Shown here: one piece after another, positions 45,755 through 60,302 of the stretch | Layout of the letters: the number at the start of each line of letters is the position of its first letter | Position numbering within the stretch: the first letter of the stretch is position 1 | NCBI RefSeq assembly: GCF_902686445.1 | Contig: NC_062223.1 | Location: 60,475,998 to 60,539,997 of the forward strand | Direction of reading: 5' to 3' | Length of the DNA stretch: 64,000 nucleotides | DNA from: Sciurus carolinensis | Taxonomy: Eukaryota > Chordata > Mammalia > Rodentia > Sciuridae | Notes under the pieces: model-generated | The model's input: the letters and a program-made list of their open reading frames with translations, nothing else | Databases searched by the model: none | Told to the model about the DNA's origin: nothing | Translations under genes and position numbers: made by a program

Positions 45755-48186
45755 TTTTCATTTTATTTTTTCCTTATTTTTATTGGTACATTATAATTAT
45801 ACTTAATGGTGGGATTTGTTGTAACATATTTATACATATACACTATATAACAATATAATTTGGCCAATATCATTCCCCAGTGTTTCTCTTTTCCCTGCCC
45901 TTCTTCCTCCCCCGGTTTTCCTTTGATTTTCATGAGATTTCCCACCCCCACCCCTTACACTTTTCTTTTTTCTTCTTTCTTTTCCATATATGAGATAAAA
46001 CATATGACCCTTGACTTTCTGAGTTTGGCTTATTTTGCTTAACACAAAGTATCTTGAGTTCCAGCCATTTTTCTTCAAATGACCTAATTTTATTTTTTAT
46101 GACTGAATAAAACTCCATTGTGTGTGTATATATATATATATACATGTATTTATGCATTCATATATTGATGGACACCTAGGCTGGTTCCATAATTTTGCTC
46201 TAATGAATTGTGCTGCAATAAACATTGGTAAGCATGTATTGCTATAGTGTGCTGACCTTAATTTTTCAGGATAAATACTGAGGAGTAGTATAGTTGGGTC
46301 ATATGGAACCATCATTTCAAGTCTTTTTAGGAACCTTCATGCTGTTTTCTATAGTAGTTGTACTAATTTATAGTTCTGCCAACAGTGTAAAATGTTCCTT
46401 TTTCTCCACAGCTTCTCTAGCATCTATTATTATTTTGCGTTCTTTTTTTTTTTTTTTTTTTTTTTTGGTAATGGGGATTGAACCCAGGGGCACTCAACCA
46501 CCGAGCCACATCCCCATCCCTTTTTATATTTTATTTAGAGGCAGAGTCTCACTAAGTTGCTTAGGGCCTCTTAAGTTGCTGAGGCTGGGTTTGAACTTGT
46601 AATCCTCCTGCCTCAGCCTCCTGAGCTGCTGGATTACAGGCATGTACCACCACACCCTACTCGTTTTGTATTCTTGATGGCTACCATTCTAACTGGAGGA
46701 GATGAACTCTTGGTGTAGTTTTGATTTGTATTTCCCTAAATGCTAATGATGTTGAACATTTTTTCATATATTTGTTGACCATTTGTATTTCTTCTTTTGA
46801 GACATATCTGTTTAGTTCATTTACCACTTATTAATTGGGTTCTTTCTTGGGGGGTGTTTTTTGAGTTCTTTATATATTCTGGAAATGAATCTTCTGTCAG
46901 AAGATTGGTCTGTAATTTTCTTTCCTCGATGTGTCAGAAGAGTAGCTAGCAAAAATTTACTCCCATTTTTCCTTCATATTCTTAATTATTTTCTTTGCTG
47001 TTCTGAAGCTTTCAAATTAGATCCCATCTCCTTTATTAATTCTTGATATTTTCTGAGATTTAGGAGTCTTATTGAGAAAGTTGTTGCTTGTGCCTATATG
47101 TTTGAATGTTGGCTCTACATTTTCATTAAAGAGTTGATAGTTTCTGGTTTAATGCTTAGGATTTTGATCCATTTTGAGTTGACTTTTGTGAAGGTTGAGA
47201 GATAGGGAACTAGTATCATTCTTCTATATATGGATAACCAGTTTTCCTACCACAACTTGTTTAAAAAGTCTGTCTTTTCTCCAGCATATATTTTTGGCAC
47301 CTTTATCAAGGATCAGAAGATTGTGTCATTTTATATTTTATTCTGTTCCATTGGTTTTTGTGTCTGTTTTTATGCCAGAACCATAGAGTTTTTGTTACTA
47401 TAGCTCTATAGTGTAATTTGAAGACAGGTATTGTGATACCTGGTATTGACGTAGAATTGCTTTGACTATTCTGAACCTTATATTATTCCTAATGAATTTT
47501 AGGATTGTGTTTTCTAGTTCTTTGAAGAATGTCATTGACATTTTGATGAGGATTGCATTGAATTTGAATATTGCTTTAAAAATTTAAAAATTTTAAATTT
47601 CGCTTATCCATGAATATGGGACATCTTTCCATCTTCTTGTGTCTTCTTCAATTTATTTCTGCAGTGTTCTATAGATTTCTTGTAGAGGTCTGTCATCTCC
47701 TTTGTTATGTTTATTCATTTTTTGAGGCTATTGTGAATGGGATTATTTTCCTGGTTTCTTTCTCAGAATATTCATTATTGGTGCACAGGAAAGCTGTTGA
47801 TTTTTATATGTTGATTTTCTAACCTGCTACTTTGCTGAATTTGTTTCTTTGCTCTAGCAGTCTTCTGGTTGAGCTTTTTGTGTCTTCTAAGTATAGGATC
47901 ATATCATCTGTAAATAGTGATAAATTGACTTTTCCCTTTCTTATTTTTGTCCCTTTTATTTTCTTTTCTTGCCTAATTGCTCTGTCTAGAATTACTAGTA
48001 TTACATTGAATAGGAGTGGTGAGAGTAGACATGCTTGTCTTATTCTGGATTTTAAAGAATATGTTTGTAGTTTTTCCCCATTCACTAAATGTTGGATTTG
48101 AGTTTGTCCCATATAGCCTTTATGATGTTGAAGTAAGTTCCTTCTCTCCCTAGTTTCTTCATTGTTTTTATCAAGAATGGGTACTG
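45755..48186 (-). mobile_element. Older L1, left segment (split by a B1-dID and by a young L1)
   Basis: Minus-strand reading gives the 3'UTR and the ORF2 end (46315-45930, with a MEFYSVIKNKI-like stretch), then ORF2 upstream to a reverse transcriptase part (48199-47819, with a FTDDMILYLEDT-like box). A T-rich start near 45755 is its A tail. The element resumes at 54661 after the inserted young L1. Confidence 0.85.
46441..46658 (-). repeat. B1-dID SINE inserted in older L1
   Basis: A T run is followed by GGTAATGGGGATTGAACCCAGGGGCACTCAACCACCGAGCCACATCCCC and TTAGAGGCAGAGTCTCACTAAG...CTGGATTACAGGCATG, in pieces. L1 sequence continues on both sides. Confidence 0.92.
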
Positions 48187-48199
48187 GGGGGCGATCCAA
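47819..48199 (-). pseudogene. Older L1 ORF2 reverse transcriptase fragment
   Basis: It holds MGQTQIQHLVNGEKLQTYSL and SPLLFNVILVILDRAIRQE. The catalytic box reads FTDD, keeping both aspartates, but the frame is short and cut by the young L1 at 48187. Confidence 0.75.
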
Positions 48200-49263
48200 G
48201 ATGGCAGACTAGAGGATGACTGCATCTCCAGTCGCTCCAGAACCCAGGATTCAAGAAGGGGAGGCATTGAGAGACTCGGACTAAAATACAGCCACGGGTG
48301 AGTCTTCCCCACCGGGTGAAGCTCGGCCTGGGCGGCAGGCCCGGATAGAGGTAGCTTATCAGAGTAGGGCAGGGCAGCTAGAATCTTCCCCAGGCAGCCC
48401 TGTGCACTCCGGTGGTGGGCTCCTCCCACACGGCCAGCTTCTCCAGCTTCTCGGAGCAGGCCCCCCAGTGAGAGCCTTTCTGAACAGAACCAGCTCCAAG
48501 TCCCAGAGCCAGCGTGGCGAGCTCTGACCCGCAAGCAGCTTCAGGGACCAGGACAGGGCAACCAGGGACTTCCCCAAGCAACCCGGACCCGTCCGGCAGG
48601 AGGTGCCTTTCAAGGCTAGCTTCTCAGAGCACACCGCCCAGTGAGAGCCTTTCTATACAGAGCCAGCCACAAGTCCCCGAGCCAACAGAGAGCTCCAACC
48701 TGTACGCAGCCTCTGGGACCAGGGCAGGGCAGCCAGAGACTTCGCCAGGTGGCCTTGCCCCCTCTGGCCGCAGGATCTTTCCACGGGGCGATCCAAGATG
48801 GCGGCCTAGAGGGTGACTGCATCTCCAGTCGCTCCAGAACCCAGGATTCAAGAAGGGGAGGTATTGAGAGACTCGGACTGAAATAGAGCCACAGGGTGAG
48901 TCTCCCCCACCGGGTAAAGCTCGGCCTGGGCGGCAGGCACGGATAGGGGTGGCTTATCAGAGCAGGGCAGGGCAGCTAGAGACTTCCCCAGGTAGCCCTG
49001 CACACTTCGGCGGTGGGCTCCTCCCACAGGGCCCGCTTCTCGGAGCAGACCACCCAGTGAGAGCCTTTCCGCACAGAGCCAGCTCCAAGCCTTGGAACTA
49101 GTAGTGGGCTAGGGGCAGCTTTCTTTGGAAGCACTGTATTATCAAATTCCAAGACTTCAGGCTACTGAAGGCTGGGAGGTGATACATTGGAAATCTACAA
49201 GGACACTATAAGCCAATAGAGGAAATCTGCAATATCTCAGAGTCCCACTGACATCTGACCAAT
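48187..49263 (+). promoter_or_regulatory. L1 5'UTR: tandem monomers with YY1-like starts
   Basis: Monomer 1 starts at about 48188 and monomer 2 at 48785, a 597-bp period. Each begins GGGGCGATCCAAGATGGC, so the YY1-like CCAAGATGGC falls at 48196-48205 and 48793-48802. Both then share ATCTCCAGTCGCTCCAGAAC and AAGCTCGGCCTGGGCGGCAG. Monomer 2 is shorter and runs into the ORF1 leader. Within monomer 1, a block around GTGAGAGCCTTTC repeats at 48468 and 48641 (173-bp spacing). Confidence 0.9.
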
Positions 49264-50230
49264 ATGAGAAAAAAAGGGAAGAAAATGTCCCAAACAAACC
49301 TAGATACTATATCAATAAAACCCAATGACAGCACAGCAGAAGAAATGTCAGAAAGGGAGTACAGAATGTACATAATTAAAACAATCAGGGAATCAAATGA
49401 GGAGATGAAAGAGCAAATGCAGGCATTGAAGGAGGAGATGAAAGAGCAAATGCAGGCATTAAATGATCGCACCAATCAACAGTTAAAAGAGCAAATATGG
49501 GAAGCAAGAGATCATTTCAATAAAGAGTTAGAGATACTGAAAAAAAAAAAAAAGAAATCCTTGAAATGAAGGAAACAATAAACCAAGTTAAAAACTCCAT
49601 GGAAAGCATAACCAATAGGATAGAACACGTGGAAGACAGAACCTCAGACATTGAAGACAAAGTATTTAATCTTGAAAACAAAGTTGACCAAACAGAGAAG
49701 ATGGTAAGAAATCATGAACAGAATCTACAAGAATGATGCGATATCATGAAAAGGCCAAATTTAAAAATTATTGGGATTGAGGAAGGCTTAGAGAAACAAA
49801 CCAAAGGAATGAACAATCTATTCAATGAAATAATATCAGAAAATTTCTCAAATTTGAAGAATGAAATGGAAAACCCGGTACAAGAGGCTTATAGGACTCC
49901 AAATACACAAAATACAACAGACCCACACCAAGGCACATTATTATGAAAATACCTAACATACAAAATAAAGACAGAATTTTAAAGGCCGCAAGAGAAAAGA
50001 ATCAAATTACGTTCAGGGGGAAACCAATAAGAATATCAGCAGATTTTTCAATCCAGACCCTAAAAGCTAGAAGGGCCTGGAACAACATTTACCAAGCCCT
50101 GAAAAAAAACAGATGCCAACAAAGAATCTTATACCCAGCAAAACTTACTTTCAGATTTGATGACAAAATAAGATCCTTCCATGATAAACAAAAGCTAAAA
50201 GAATTTACAAAAAGAAAGCCGGCATTATAG
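49264..50230 (+). pseudogene. L1 ORF1 (broken)
   Basis: It encodes the RNA-binding chaperone of L1: an N-terminal coiled coil, an RRM-like middle (KRPNLKIIGIEEG) and a C-terminal domain (ARRAWNNIYQALKK). The start MRKKGKKMSQTNL is at 49264. The reading frame shifts at the A run near 49540-49552 and again near 49943, and has a TGA at 49734-49736. A 33-bp unit encoding EEMKEQMQALK is duplicated at 49399-49464, adding three heptad-like turns to the coiled coil. The damage looks recent, because the frames are otherwise readable. Confidence 0.92.
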
Positions 50231-50355
50231 AACATTCTCAGCAAAATATTCCATGAGAAAGATATGAAAAACAATGATGCAAATCAGCAATGGGAGGAAC
50301 TAACCTAAAGGAATAGCCAAATAAAGGAGAAACCAAATCATGTCAAAAAACAAAA

Positions 50356-54185
<3,830 letters not shown>

Positions 54186-54196
54186 GGACATATAAT

Positions 54197-54260
54197 GGGG
54201 GGTGGGAGGGTTTAGCGTTAGGGTTAGGGTTAGGTTTAGGTTTAGGGATAAGGAGGGTGG
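54197..54260 (+). repeat. G-run and telomere-like (TTAGGG) block in L1 3'UTR
   Basis: After GGGGGGTGGGAGGG (54197-54210) comes GTTAGGGTTAGGGTTAGG (54217-54234), then TTTAGG and TTTAGGG variants to 54247. Two perfect TTAGGG units sit at 54218 and 54224. Several G3 runs could fold as a quadruplex. Confidence 0.9.
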
Positions 54261-54470
54261 TAAGAGTGGAGGAAGGAAGGACTGTATAGAGGCAAAAGAG
54301 GGGTGGGTAGGAGGTGTCGGGGGGAAGGGAAAAATAATAGAATGAATCAAACAACATTACCCTATGTAAATTTATGATTACACAAATGGTATGCCTTGAC
54401 TTCATGTACAAATAGAGAAACAACATGTATCCCATTTGTTTACAATAATAAAAAAAAGAAAAAAAAACAT

Positions 54471-54660
54471 TTGGAGAGAACTACCAAAGAAACTTGTGCT
54501 GAAAATAGAAAAAAGTACATTATTAAATAGCAATATATTAGATTGTTTCATATGACATTTGCTTGTATCTATAAGGAGCAATAAATTGTGTCACCCTGTC
54601 ACCCAAAGCAGATTAATCTACAAAGAAATTCAGGTTTTTGTTCATAAACATAAAAAAAAA
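54471..54660 (+). other. Probable L1 3'-transduced sequence
   Basis: It lies between the L1's own poly(A) (54450-54468) and a second A run that touches the right target duplication. The sequence is not L1-like. An AATAAA at 54580-54585 is rather far from the end. Confidence 0.75.
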
Positions 54661-55225
54661 AAGAATGGGTACTGAATTTTGTCAAGGACTTTCTCTGAAT
54701 CTATTGAGTTGATTATGTGATTTTTGTCCTTAATTCTGTTTGTGTGGTGTATTACATTCATTGATTTGCATATATTAAACTATCTCCTGGAATAAATTGA
54801 ACTTGATCATGAGGTAAAATCTTCTTAAGTTATTGAATACAGTTTGCTAATATTTTATTAAAGATTTTTGCAACTAAGTTCATCAGAGATATTGGTCTGT
54901 AATTTTCTTTCCTTGATGTGTCCTTATCTGGTTTGGGTATCAGGATTATACTGGTTTCCTAGAATGAATTTGAAAGTGTTCCACCCCTTTATATTTCGTG
55001 GAATAATTTAAGAAACATCAGCATTAGTTCTTCTCTGAAGGTCTGGTAGAATTCAGCTGAGAATTTATCTGGTTCTGAACTTTTTTTTTGTCCTGGAAAG
55101 GTTTTTTACTATTGCTTCTATCTCATTGTTAGTTTATTAGTCTGTAGGTTTTCTGTGTCCTCTTCAATTTTGACAGGTTATATATGTCTAGAAATTTATC
55201 CATTTTTCTAGACTTCTAATTTATT
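54661..55225 (-). mobile_element. Older L1, right segment
   Basis: It continues the ORF2 of 45755-48186: in reverse, the reverse transcriptase fingers region and upstream. GAATGGGTACTGAATTTTGTCAAGG on the plus strand is the L1 stretch rejoined across the insertion. Confidence 0.8.
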
Positions 55226-55231
55226 GGAGTA

Positions 55232-55375
55232 TAAGTTTTCTTTTTAAAAATTTTTTAAAAGATGTTGATAGACCTTTATTTTATTCATTTATTTATACAT
55301 GGTGCTGAGAATTGAACCCAGTGCTTCACACATTGCTAGGCAAGCATTTTACCACTGAGCCACAAGCCCAGCTCT
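55232..55375 (-). repeat. ID-type SINE
   Basis: TTATTTATACATGGTGCTGAGAATTGAACCCAGTGC...GGCAAGCATTTTACCACTGAGCCACAAGCCCAGC. Confidence 0.92.
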
Positions 55376-55445
55376 GGAGTATATGTTTTCAAAATAGTCC
55401 TTGATCATCTTATTGCTGCTAGAAGCTAGTTATTATTTAAACTCA

Positions 55446-55584
55446 TTTTTAAAAAGAGTTTTTTGGTTTTAGTTATAGGTAGACATAATACTTTTATTTT
55501 ATTTTTATGTAGTACTGAGGATTGAACGCAGGGCCTCACGCATGCTAGGTGAGCGCTCTTCCACTGAGCCACAACCCAGCCCCA
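55446..55584 (-). repeat. ID-type SINE
   Basis: ATGTAGTACTGAGGATTGAACGCAGGGCCTCACGCATGCTAGG...GCTCTTCCACTGAGCCACAACCCAGCCCC. Its CpGs are kept (ACGCA, CACGC, GAGCGC), hinting that it is fairly young. Confidence 0.93.
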
Positions 55585-55589
55585 TTATC

Positions 55590-56420
55590 TAAACTCTTTA
55601 GTGTACACTTTTTTGCTTACAAATAGGGCTATAAAAACATCTACTTGCTAAGACTATTGTGGAAACTAAAATAAATGAGAAAATATACATAAAACATTTA
55701 CTACAGTACCTGTTATGTATACCTTCATTAAATAGTAGAATTAATTTTTGATTGTCAACATTTAGATTGGTGCCTAGAACATAATTGGTATTTGAAGAAT
55801 ATTTGGTAAATGAATGGCATATGGTTTCAAGATTATGATATTTACAGCTAGAAGATCATTTGAAATAATGTAGTTCAACATATTCATTATACATGTTAGG
55901 AAAATTTCAAGCTCAGAGAGGTTTGATGGCTTATTCAAGGTTATATATCTAATGATCTAATTAGTGACAAAATGTGACTAGAACTAATAGATGAAAAGAA
56001 AAACCCATTGTTACCATCTGTGTATCCATAATTTGTGGTTAAATTTAGATTTTAAATAGGCAGACTTAAATAAATTTCTGTTTATAAACAGTAATGCCTT
56101 CCAAAACATTCCTATCTTAAACACTAAAACAACAAATAGTAAACTATTATGTAAAGTAAAACTAAATGACTATGTTCTTGTTGGATTGATTCTTCCTTAA
56201 TATCACAGCAGAGACCAGTGTTTCCCAAATAAAATTCAGACATACAAGTTAGAATAGTTAAATTACAAACTGCTTGAAGGGGCTTAATCTCTCTCTTTAG
56301 GCAATAATGATGGTCTGTATTTTAATCCTTACCCGTTTAAAGGATTAGCTTACATTTTATTTTCCCTATAGTATAGAAATTATGGTCTTACATATTAAAT
56401 CCTTATTTGTTAAGTTTGTC
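55590..56420. other. Mostly unique sequence with a MIR-like remnant
   Basis: TTCAAGCTCAGAGAGGTTTGATGGCTTATTCAAGGTTA (55907-55944) resembles a MIR core. Nothing else was recognised. Confidence 0.4.
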
Positions 56421-56424
56421 AAAA

Positions 56425-56612
56425 TTGTTGCTGGTTGTGGCGGCACACACCAGAAATCCTAGTGGCTTAAGAGATTGAGGTGGAGATTGCAAGTTCAAAA
56501 CCAGCCTCAGCAACTTAGCTAGACCCTAGGCAACTTAGCAAGTTGTCTTAAAATAAAAAAATAAAAAGGGCCAGGGATGTGGCTCAGTGGTTAAACATCC
56601 CTGGTACAAAAA
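56425..56612 (+). repeat. B1-dID SINE
   Basis: GCTGGTTGTGGCGGCACACACC, AAGTTCAAAACCAGCCTCAGC and GGGCCAGGGATGTGGCTCAGTGG are present, with a short ID end and A tail. Confidence 0.9.
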
Positions 56613-56635
56613 AATTTTTTTTGGCAAAACTGATT

Positions 56636-56894
56636 AGAAAGAGACCTTTTGGAGTGGATGATAATACATAAGGGGGGGTGGGAGGGAGGCAAGAATGGAG
56701 GAAGGAGGGACTGTATAGAGGGAAAAGAGGGGTGGGAGAGGTGGGGGGAAGGAAAAAATAACAGAATGAGTCAAACACCATTACCCTATGTAAATGTATG
56801 ATTACACAAATGGTATGCCTCTACTTCATGTACAGACAGAGAAACAAGATGTATCCCATTTGTTTACAATAAAAAAAAGAAAGAGATCTTTTGG
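56636..56894 (+). mobile_element. Short L1 3'-end insertion with target-site duplication
   Basis: The body (about 56653-56877) is only the L1 3'UTR: GGGGGGGTGGGAGGGAGGC, TAACAGAATGAGTCAAACACC and TGTTTACAATAAAAAAAA. The flanks AGAAAGAGACCTTTTGG (56636-56652) and AGAAAGAGATCTTTTGG (56878-56894) form a 17-bp duplication with one mismatch. No telomere-like block is present. Confidence 0.92.
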
Positions 56895-56899
56895 GATGG

Positions 56900-57385
56900 A
56901 TTAATGGTTTCATAGGTAGGACTTATTTGCCGTGTTAGGTAGAGGTCATATATACATTCATGGAAAACAAGTTAGATACTTGGTTTGTGAAGAAATAAAG
57001 AGCAGTGCTATGTTTGAAGAATTAGTTATGTTCTAGCATAGGATGTTATGTGGATTTATTTTTTAGGACCAAAATTATCCTGAAATAAATATCAAAATTC
57101 ATGCCATGAACTAAATAATACTTGAGTTGTAGGAAAGTAACAGGTGTCTATGAATGAATTATTAATGTTTTCCTTCTTATATGTAGACAATACTTGTGCT
57201 CTACTATCAGAACACACACTTAGAAATTTCTGATCATTAATGAGGAATTTTGCCAATATACCCATGTTCATTCATCTGCTTAACTATTGTGAGCAATCCA
57301 GAGTGAAAAAATCTCATAATTCATAGGATATCAGGTAGTAAATGCAAAATGGGTTAGCATATTACTTGAAAGTAATATAAGTTAA
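56900..57385. other. Unique AT-rich sequence
   Basis: Nothing was recognised. Confidence 0.4.
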
Positions 57386-58395
57386 AAGTGTATACTAAAA
57401 ACTCAAAAACAACCATTAAAATAATACAACTAAGAATTTTAGCTAATAAGTCAACATAGGAGTAAAATAGAATCACAAGAATATTAAATTTAAAGGAAGT
57501 CTGAAAGGAGGAAAAAGGGAAAAATAATAGGACAAAAACCAGAGCAAGATGGCAACTTTAAACAGATGATATCAATAATCTCATTAAGTATAAATGATAT
57601 GAGTACTACAGTTTAAAGGCAGAACTTGTCAGAATGAATAAAAAGTAAGGCACAACTATATGTTGCCTACAAGAAAACCATTTTAATAGTTTAAAATTAA
57701 AAGTTTGGAAAAATATACTATGCTAACATGAGGCCGAAGAAAGTTGGAATGGCAAATTATATTCAAAACAAAGAATGTCAAAAATGTATTCAAAACTTTT
57801 TGAATATTTAATATCAAAAAGTATGTTAAGACAAAGTGTCACTAGGGTTAGAAAGTATAATTTCATAATGATAAAGAAAGTTATCTTATGCAGAAGACAA
57901 TGATCCTGTTTATGTTTAAATGGAGATTCAAAATACATGAGGAAAAAAACTGATAGAATTGAAAGTAGATATAGAAATCCAAAATTAGAGTTGAAGATTT
58001 CAGCTGTGTTCTCTTAATGATTAATAGAATAAGTAGCTAGAAAATTAGCAAAGACAGAGAAGACTTGAATAATTCTATCAACTGACTTGAGCTATCAACC
58101 AACTTGATATCTACAGAACATGGCACCCAACAACAAGATGCACATTGTTTTCAAAACCACAGGAGACATTTACCAAGTAGGACCATATTATGTAATAAAA
58201 AAGAAATCTCAACAAATTTAAAAGGATTCAAATTATACCAATTTATTCTCTGACTAAAGGAAATAATTAGAAATTAGTAATATATCTGGAAAATATCTAA
58301 TATTGGAAGCTAAATAATATATGTTAAAAAAACAAACCAGAATGGCAGTTTGAATTTTGAGTGGAATTAAAATGAAACAAATATATTAAAATTTG

Positions 58396-58530
58396 TGGGG
58401 ACTGGGCTTGTGGCTTGGTGGTAGAGCACTAGCCTAGCATGCATGAGGCCCTGGGTTTGATCCTCAGCACCACATAAAAATAAAATAAAGGTACTGTGTC
58501 TGCCTACAACTAAAACAAAATCTGTAAAAA
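58396..58530 (+). repeat. ID-type SINE in old L1M
   Basis: GGGGACTGGGCTTGTGGCTTGGTGGTAGAG...GCATGCATGAGGCCCTGGGTTTGATCCTCAGCACCACAT, with an AAATAAA tail and AAAGGTACTGTGTC. Confidence 0.93.
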
Positions 58531-58979
58531 AAAGATTTGTGGATGCTGCTCAACTAGTACTTAGAGGGAGATTTATAGGATTAAAAGCCTATAAAATAAA
58601 ATAAGGAAGGCCTTAAGCTCATTACTTCAGACTTTATCATGGACTTAGTTCATGCGCTGCACTAAGAAACAGGAAAAATAAAAGCATAAGAAACCCAAAC
58701 TAAGCAGAAGAAAGTAAATAATAAAGATCAGATCAAAAAGAAAAAAAAATCAATGAAATAGAGAACAGAACAACAAAAAGGAAAAAATCAAAGAAATAAA
58801 ATGGATTCTTTGAGATTAATAAAATTGATAAACATCTAATCAGAGTGATAAAAATAAATCAATGTCAATGATAAATATTCTAAAGATATTAAAAGGATAA
58901 TAAAACAGTATTATAAATAACTTGTTATAGATTTAAAAGCTTAGATGAAATTGAAAAAAATTCCTTAAAAGACAAACTG

Positions 58980-59180
58980 CTGGGCATGGTGGCACATGCC
59001 TGTAATTTCAGAATCTCAGGAGGCTGATGCAGGAGAATCCCAAGTTTAAACCAGCCTAGCAACTTAGTGAGACCCTAACCCAAAATACAAAATAAAAAGG
59101 ACTGGGGATATAGTTCAGTGGTAAAACACCCCTGAGTTCAATCCCCAGTACAAAACAAGCAAAACAAAACAAAACAAAAA
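58980..59180 (+). repeat. B1-dID SINE in old L1M
   Basis: GCTGGGCATGGTGGCACATGCCTGTAATTTC...CAGGAGGCTGATGCAGGAG...GGACTGGGGATATAGTTCAGTGG...TTCAATCCCCAGTAC, then a CAAAA tail. Confidence 0.93.
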
Positions 59181-59348
59181 GACAAACAAACTACCAAAGT
59201 TCTCTAAAGAGAAAATGAATAATATTAGTATTTATATATTTATTAGAACAGTTGATTTTTGTAATTCAAAATCTTCTCACAAAGAAAGCTCCAGGGTCAG
59301 ATGGATTCATTGGAAAATTCTACCAAACCTTTAAGAAAGAGATAATAC

Positions 59349-59445
59349 CAGGGGCTGGGGTTGTGGCTCTGTAGTAGAGCCTAGCATGTGTGAGGCACCA
59401 GGTTCGATCCTCAGCACCAAATAAACAACAACTAAAAAATGTTAA
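59349..59445 (+). repeat. ID-type SINE in old L1M
   Basis: CAGGGGCTGGGGTTGTGGCTCTGTAGTAGAGCC...GAGGCACCAGGTTCGATCCTCAGCACC. The host repeat GAGATAATACC flanks it on both sides (59340 and about 59459), a good target duplication. Confidence 0.93.
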
Positions 59446-60004
59446 AAAAGAAAGAAAGAGATAATACCCATTTGATACAAATTCTTCCAATAAACTGAAG
59501 AGGGTGTTTAATATTTTCTAACTCCTTATATGAGGCTGGCATTACTCTGACATCAAAACTACAAAACATCTCAAGAAAGAAAACTCATAGGTCAACACTC
59601 CTCATAAGCATAGATTCAAACATTTTAAAAAGATCTAACAAATTAGATTCAATAATATATAAAAGGGGTAATTCATCATGACAAAATGGGTTTTCCTATT
59701 AGAAATACAAGGTTTAACATTAAATATCAATCAATACCGAGTAACATAAGCAAAAACTTTATTTGTAGAGTAGTGAACTCCCAAAGTCCATTCCTCCACA
59801 AAAAGCAGTGAAGAACTGGCAAAATATGTCAAGATCAACTTTTTTTTTTAACCCTAGAAGTGAATTGAAAGCTTATAGAGACTAGTGTGGTATTTACTAA
59901 TACTCCTACTTCTACTACTATTACTAAAAAGCTAAATCTCTGTAAGAAAGCTTTGTGGTACTTTAACTTACACCTGTTTTCCCCTTACCCAGTTTCTCAT
60001 CTTG

Positions 60005-60212
60005 TTGGCAGGTTTATTTTTGGTACTAGGAATTGAACCCAAGGACTTAGACCACTGAACCATATCCCCAACCCTTTTAAAATTTTTAGACCTAGGGTCT
60101 CACTAAGTTGCTTAGAGCCTTGCTAAGTTAGTGAGGCTGGCTTTGAATCTGTGCTTCTCCTGCCTCAGCCTCCAGAGCTTCTGGGATTATAGGCATGTGA
60201 CACCAAACCTGA
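60005..60212 (-). repeat. B1-dID SINE
   Basis: GGTACTAGGAATTGAACCCAAGG...CACTGAACCATATCCCCAACCC, then ACCTAGGGTCTCACTAAGTTGC...CTCCTGCCTCAGCCTCC...GGGATTATAGGCATGTGAC. Confidence 0.9.
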
Positions 60213-60217
60213 CTTGT

Positions 60218-60300
60218 TTTTATTCATTCATTCATTCATCCGTTCATTTAGATATTGAGGATTTGGTGGGACACAGGACTGCTTTACCACTGCCTTTTTA
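60218..60300 (-). repeat. (ATTC)n plus ID remnant
   Basis: TTATTCATTCATTCATTCATCCG is followed by GATATTGAGGATTTGG...GACTGCTTTACCACTGCC, a badly eroded reverse ID. Confidence 0.6.
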
Positions 60301-60302
60301 AT

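Larger units (their letters stand above)
57390..59760 (+). mobile_element. Old L1M, inter-ORF region and ORF2, interrupted by three SINEs
   Basis: Plus-strand landmarks appear in order: TCTGAAAGGAGGAAAAAGGG and AGCAAGATGGCAACTTTAAAC (inter-ORF), ACTATATGTTGCCTACAAG (endonuclease, QLYVAYK), GGTTAGAAAGTATAATTTCATAATG, the CTATCAACCAACTTGATATC region, TTAGAGGGAGATTTATAGG and AGGGTCAGATGGATTCATTGG (GSDGF, start of RT). Stops are very frequent. It is much older than the L1 at 48-54 kb. Confidence 0.8.

Noticed and set aside
48359..48886. Open frames of 67-149 codons in the GC-rich block at 48.1-48.9 kb
   Set aside because: They lie in the L1 5'UTR monomers or run across the insertion junction. 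The compositions are those of GC-rich repeats and no domain is visible.
54208..54247. True interstitial telomere or chromosome fusion site
   Set aside because: The TTAGGG-like units are degenerate, only about 40 bp long and lie at a fixed place within the L1 3'UTR in two copies, so they belong to the element.
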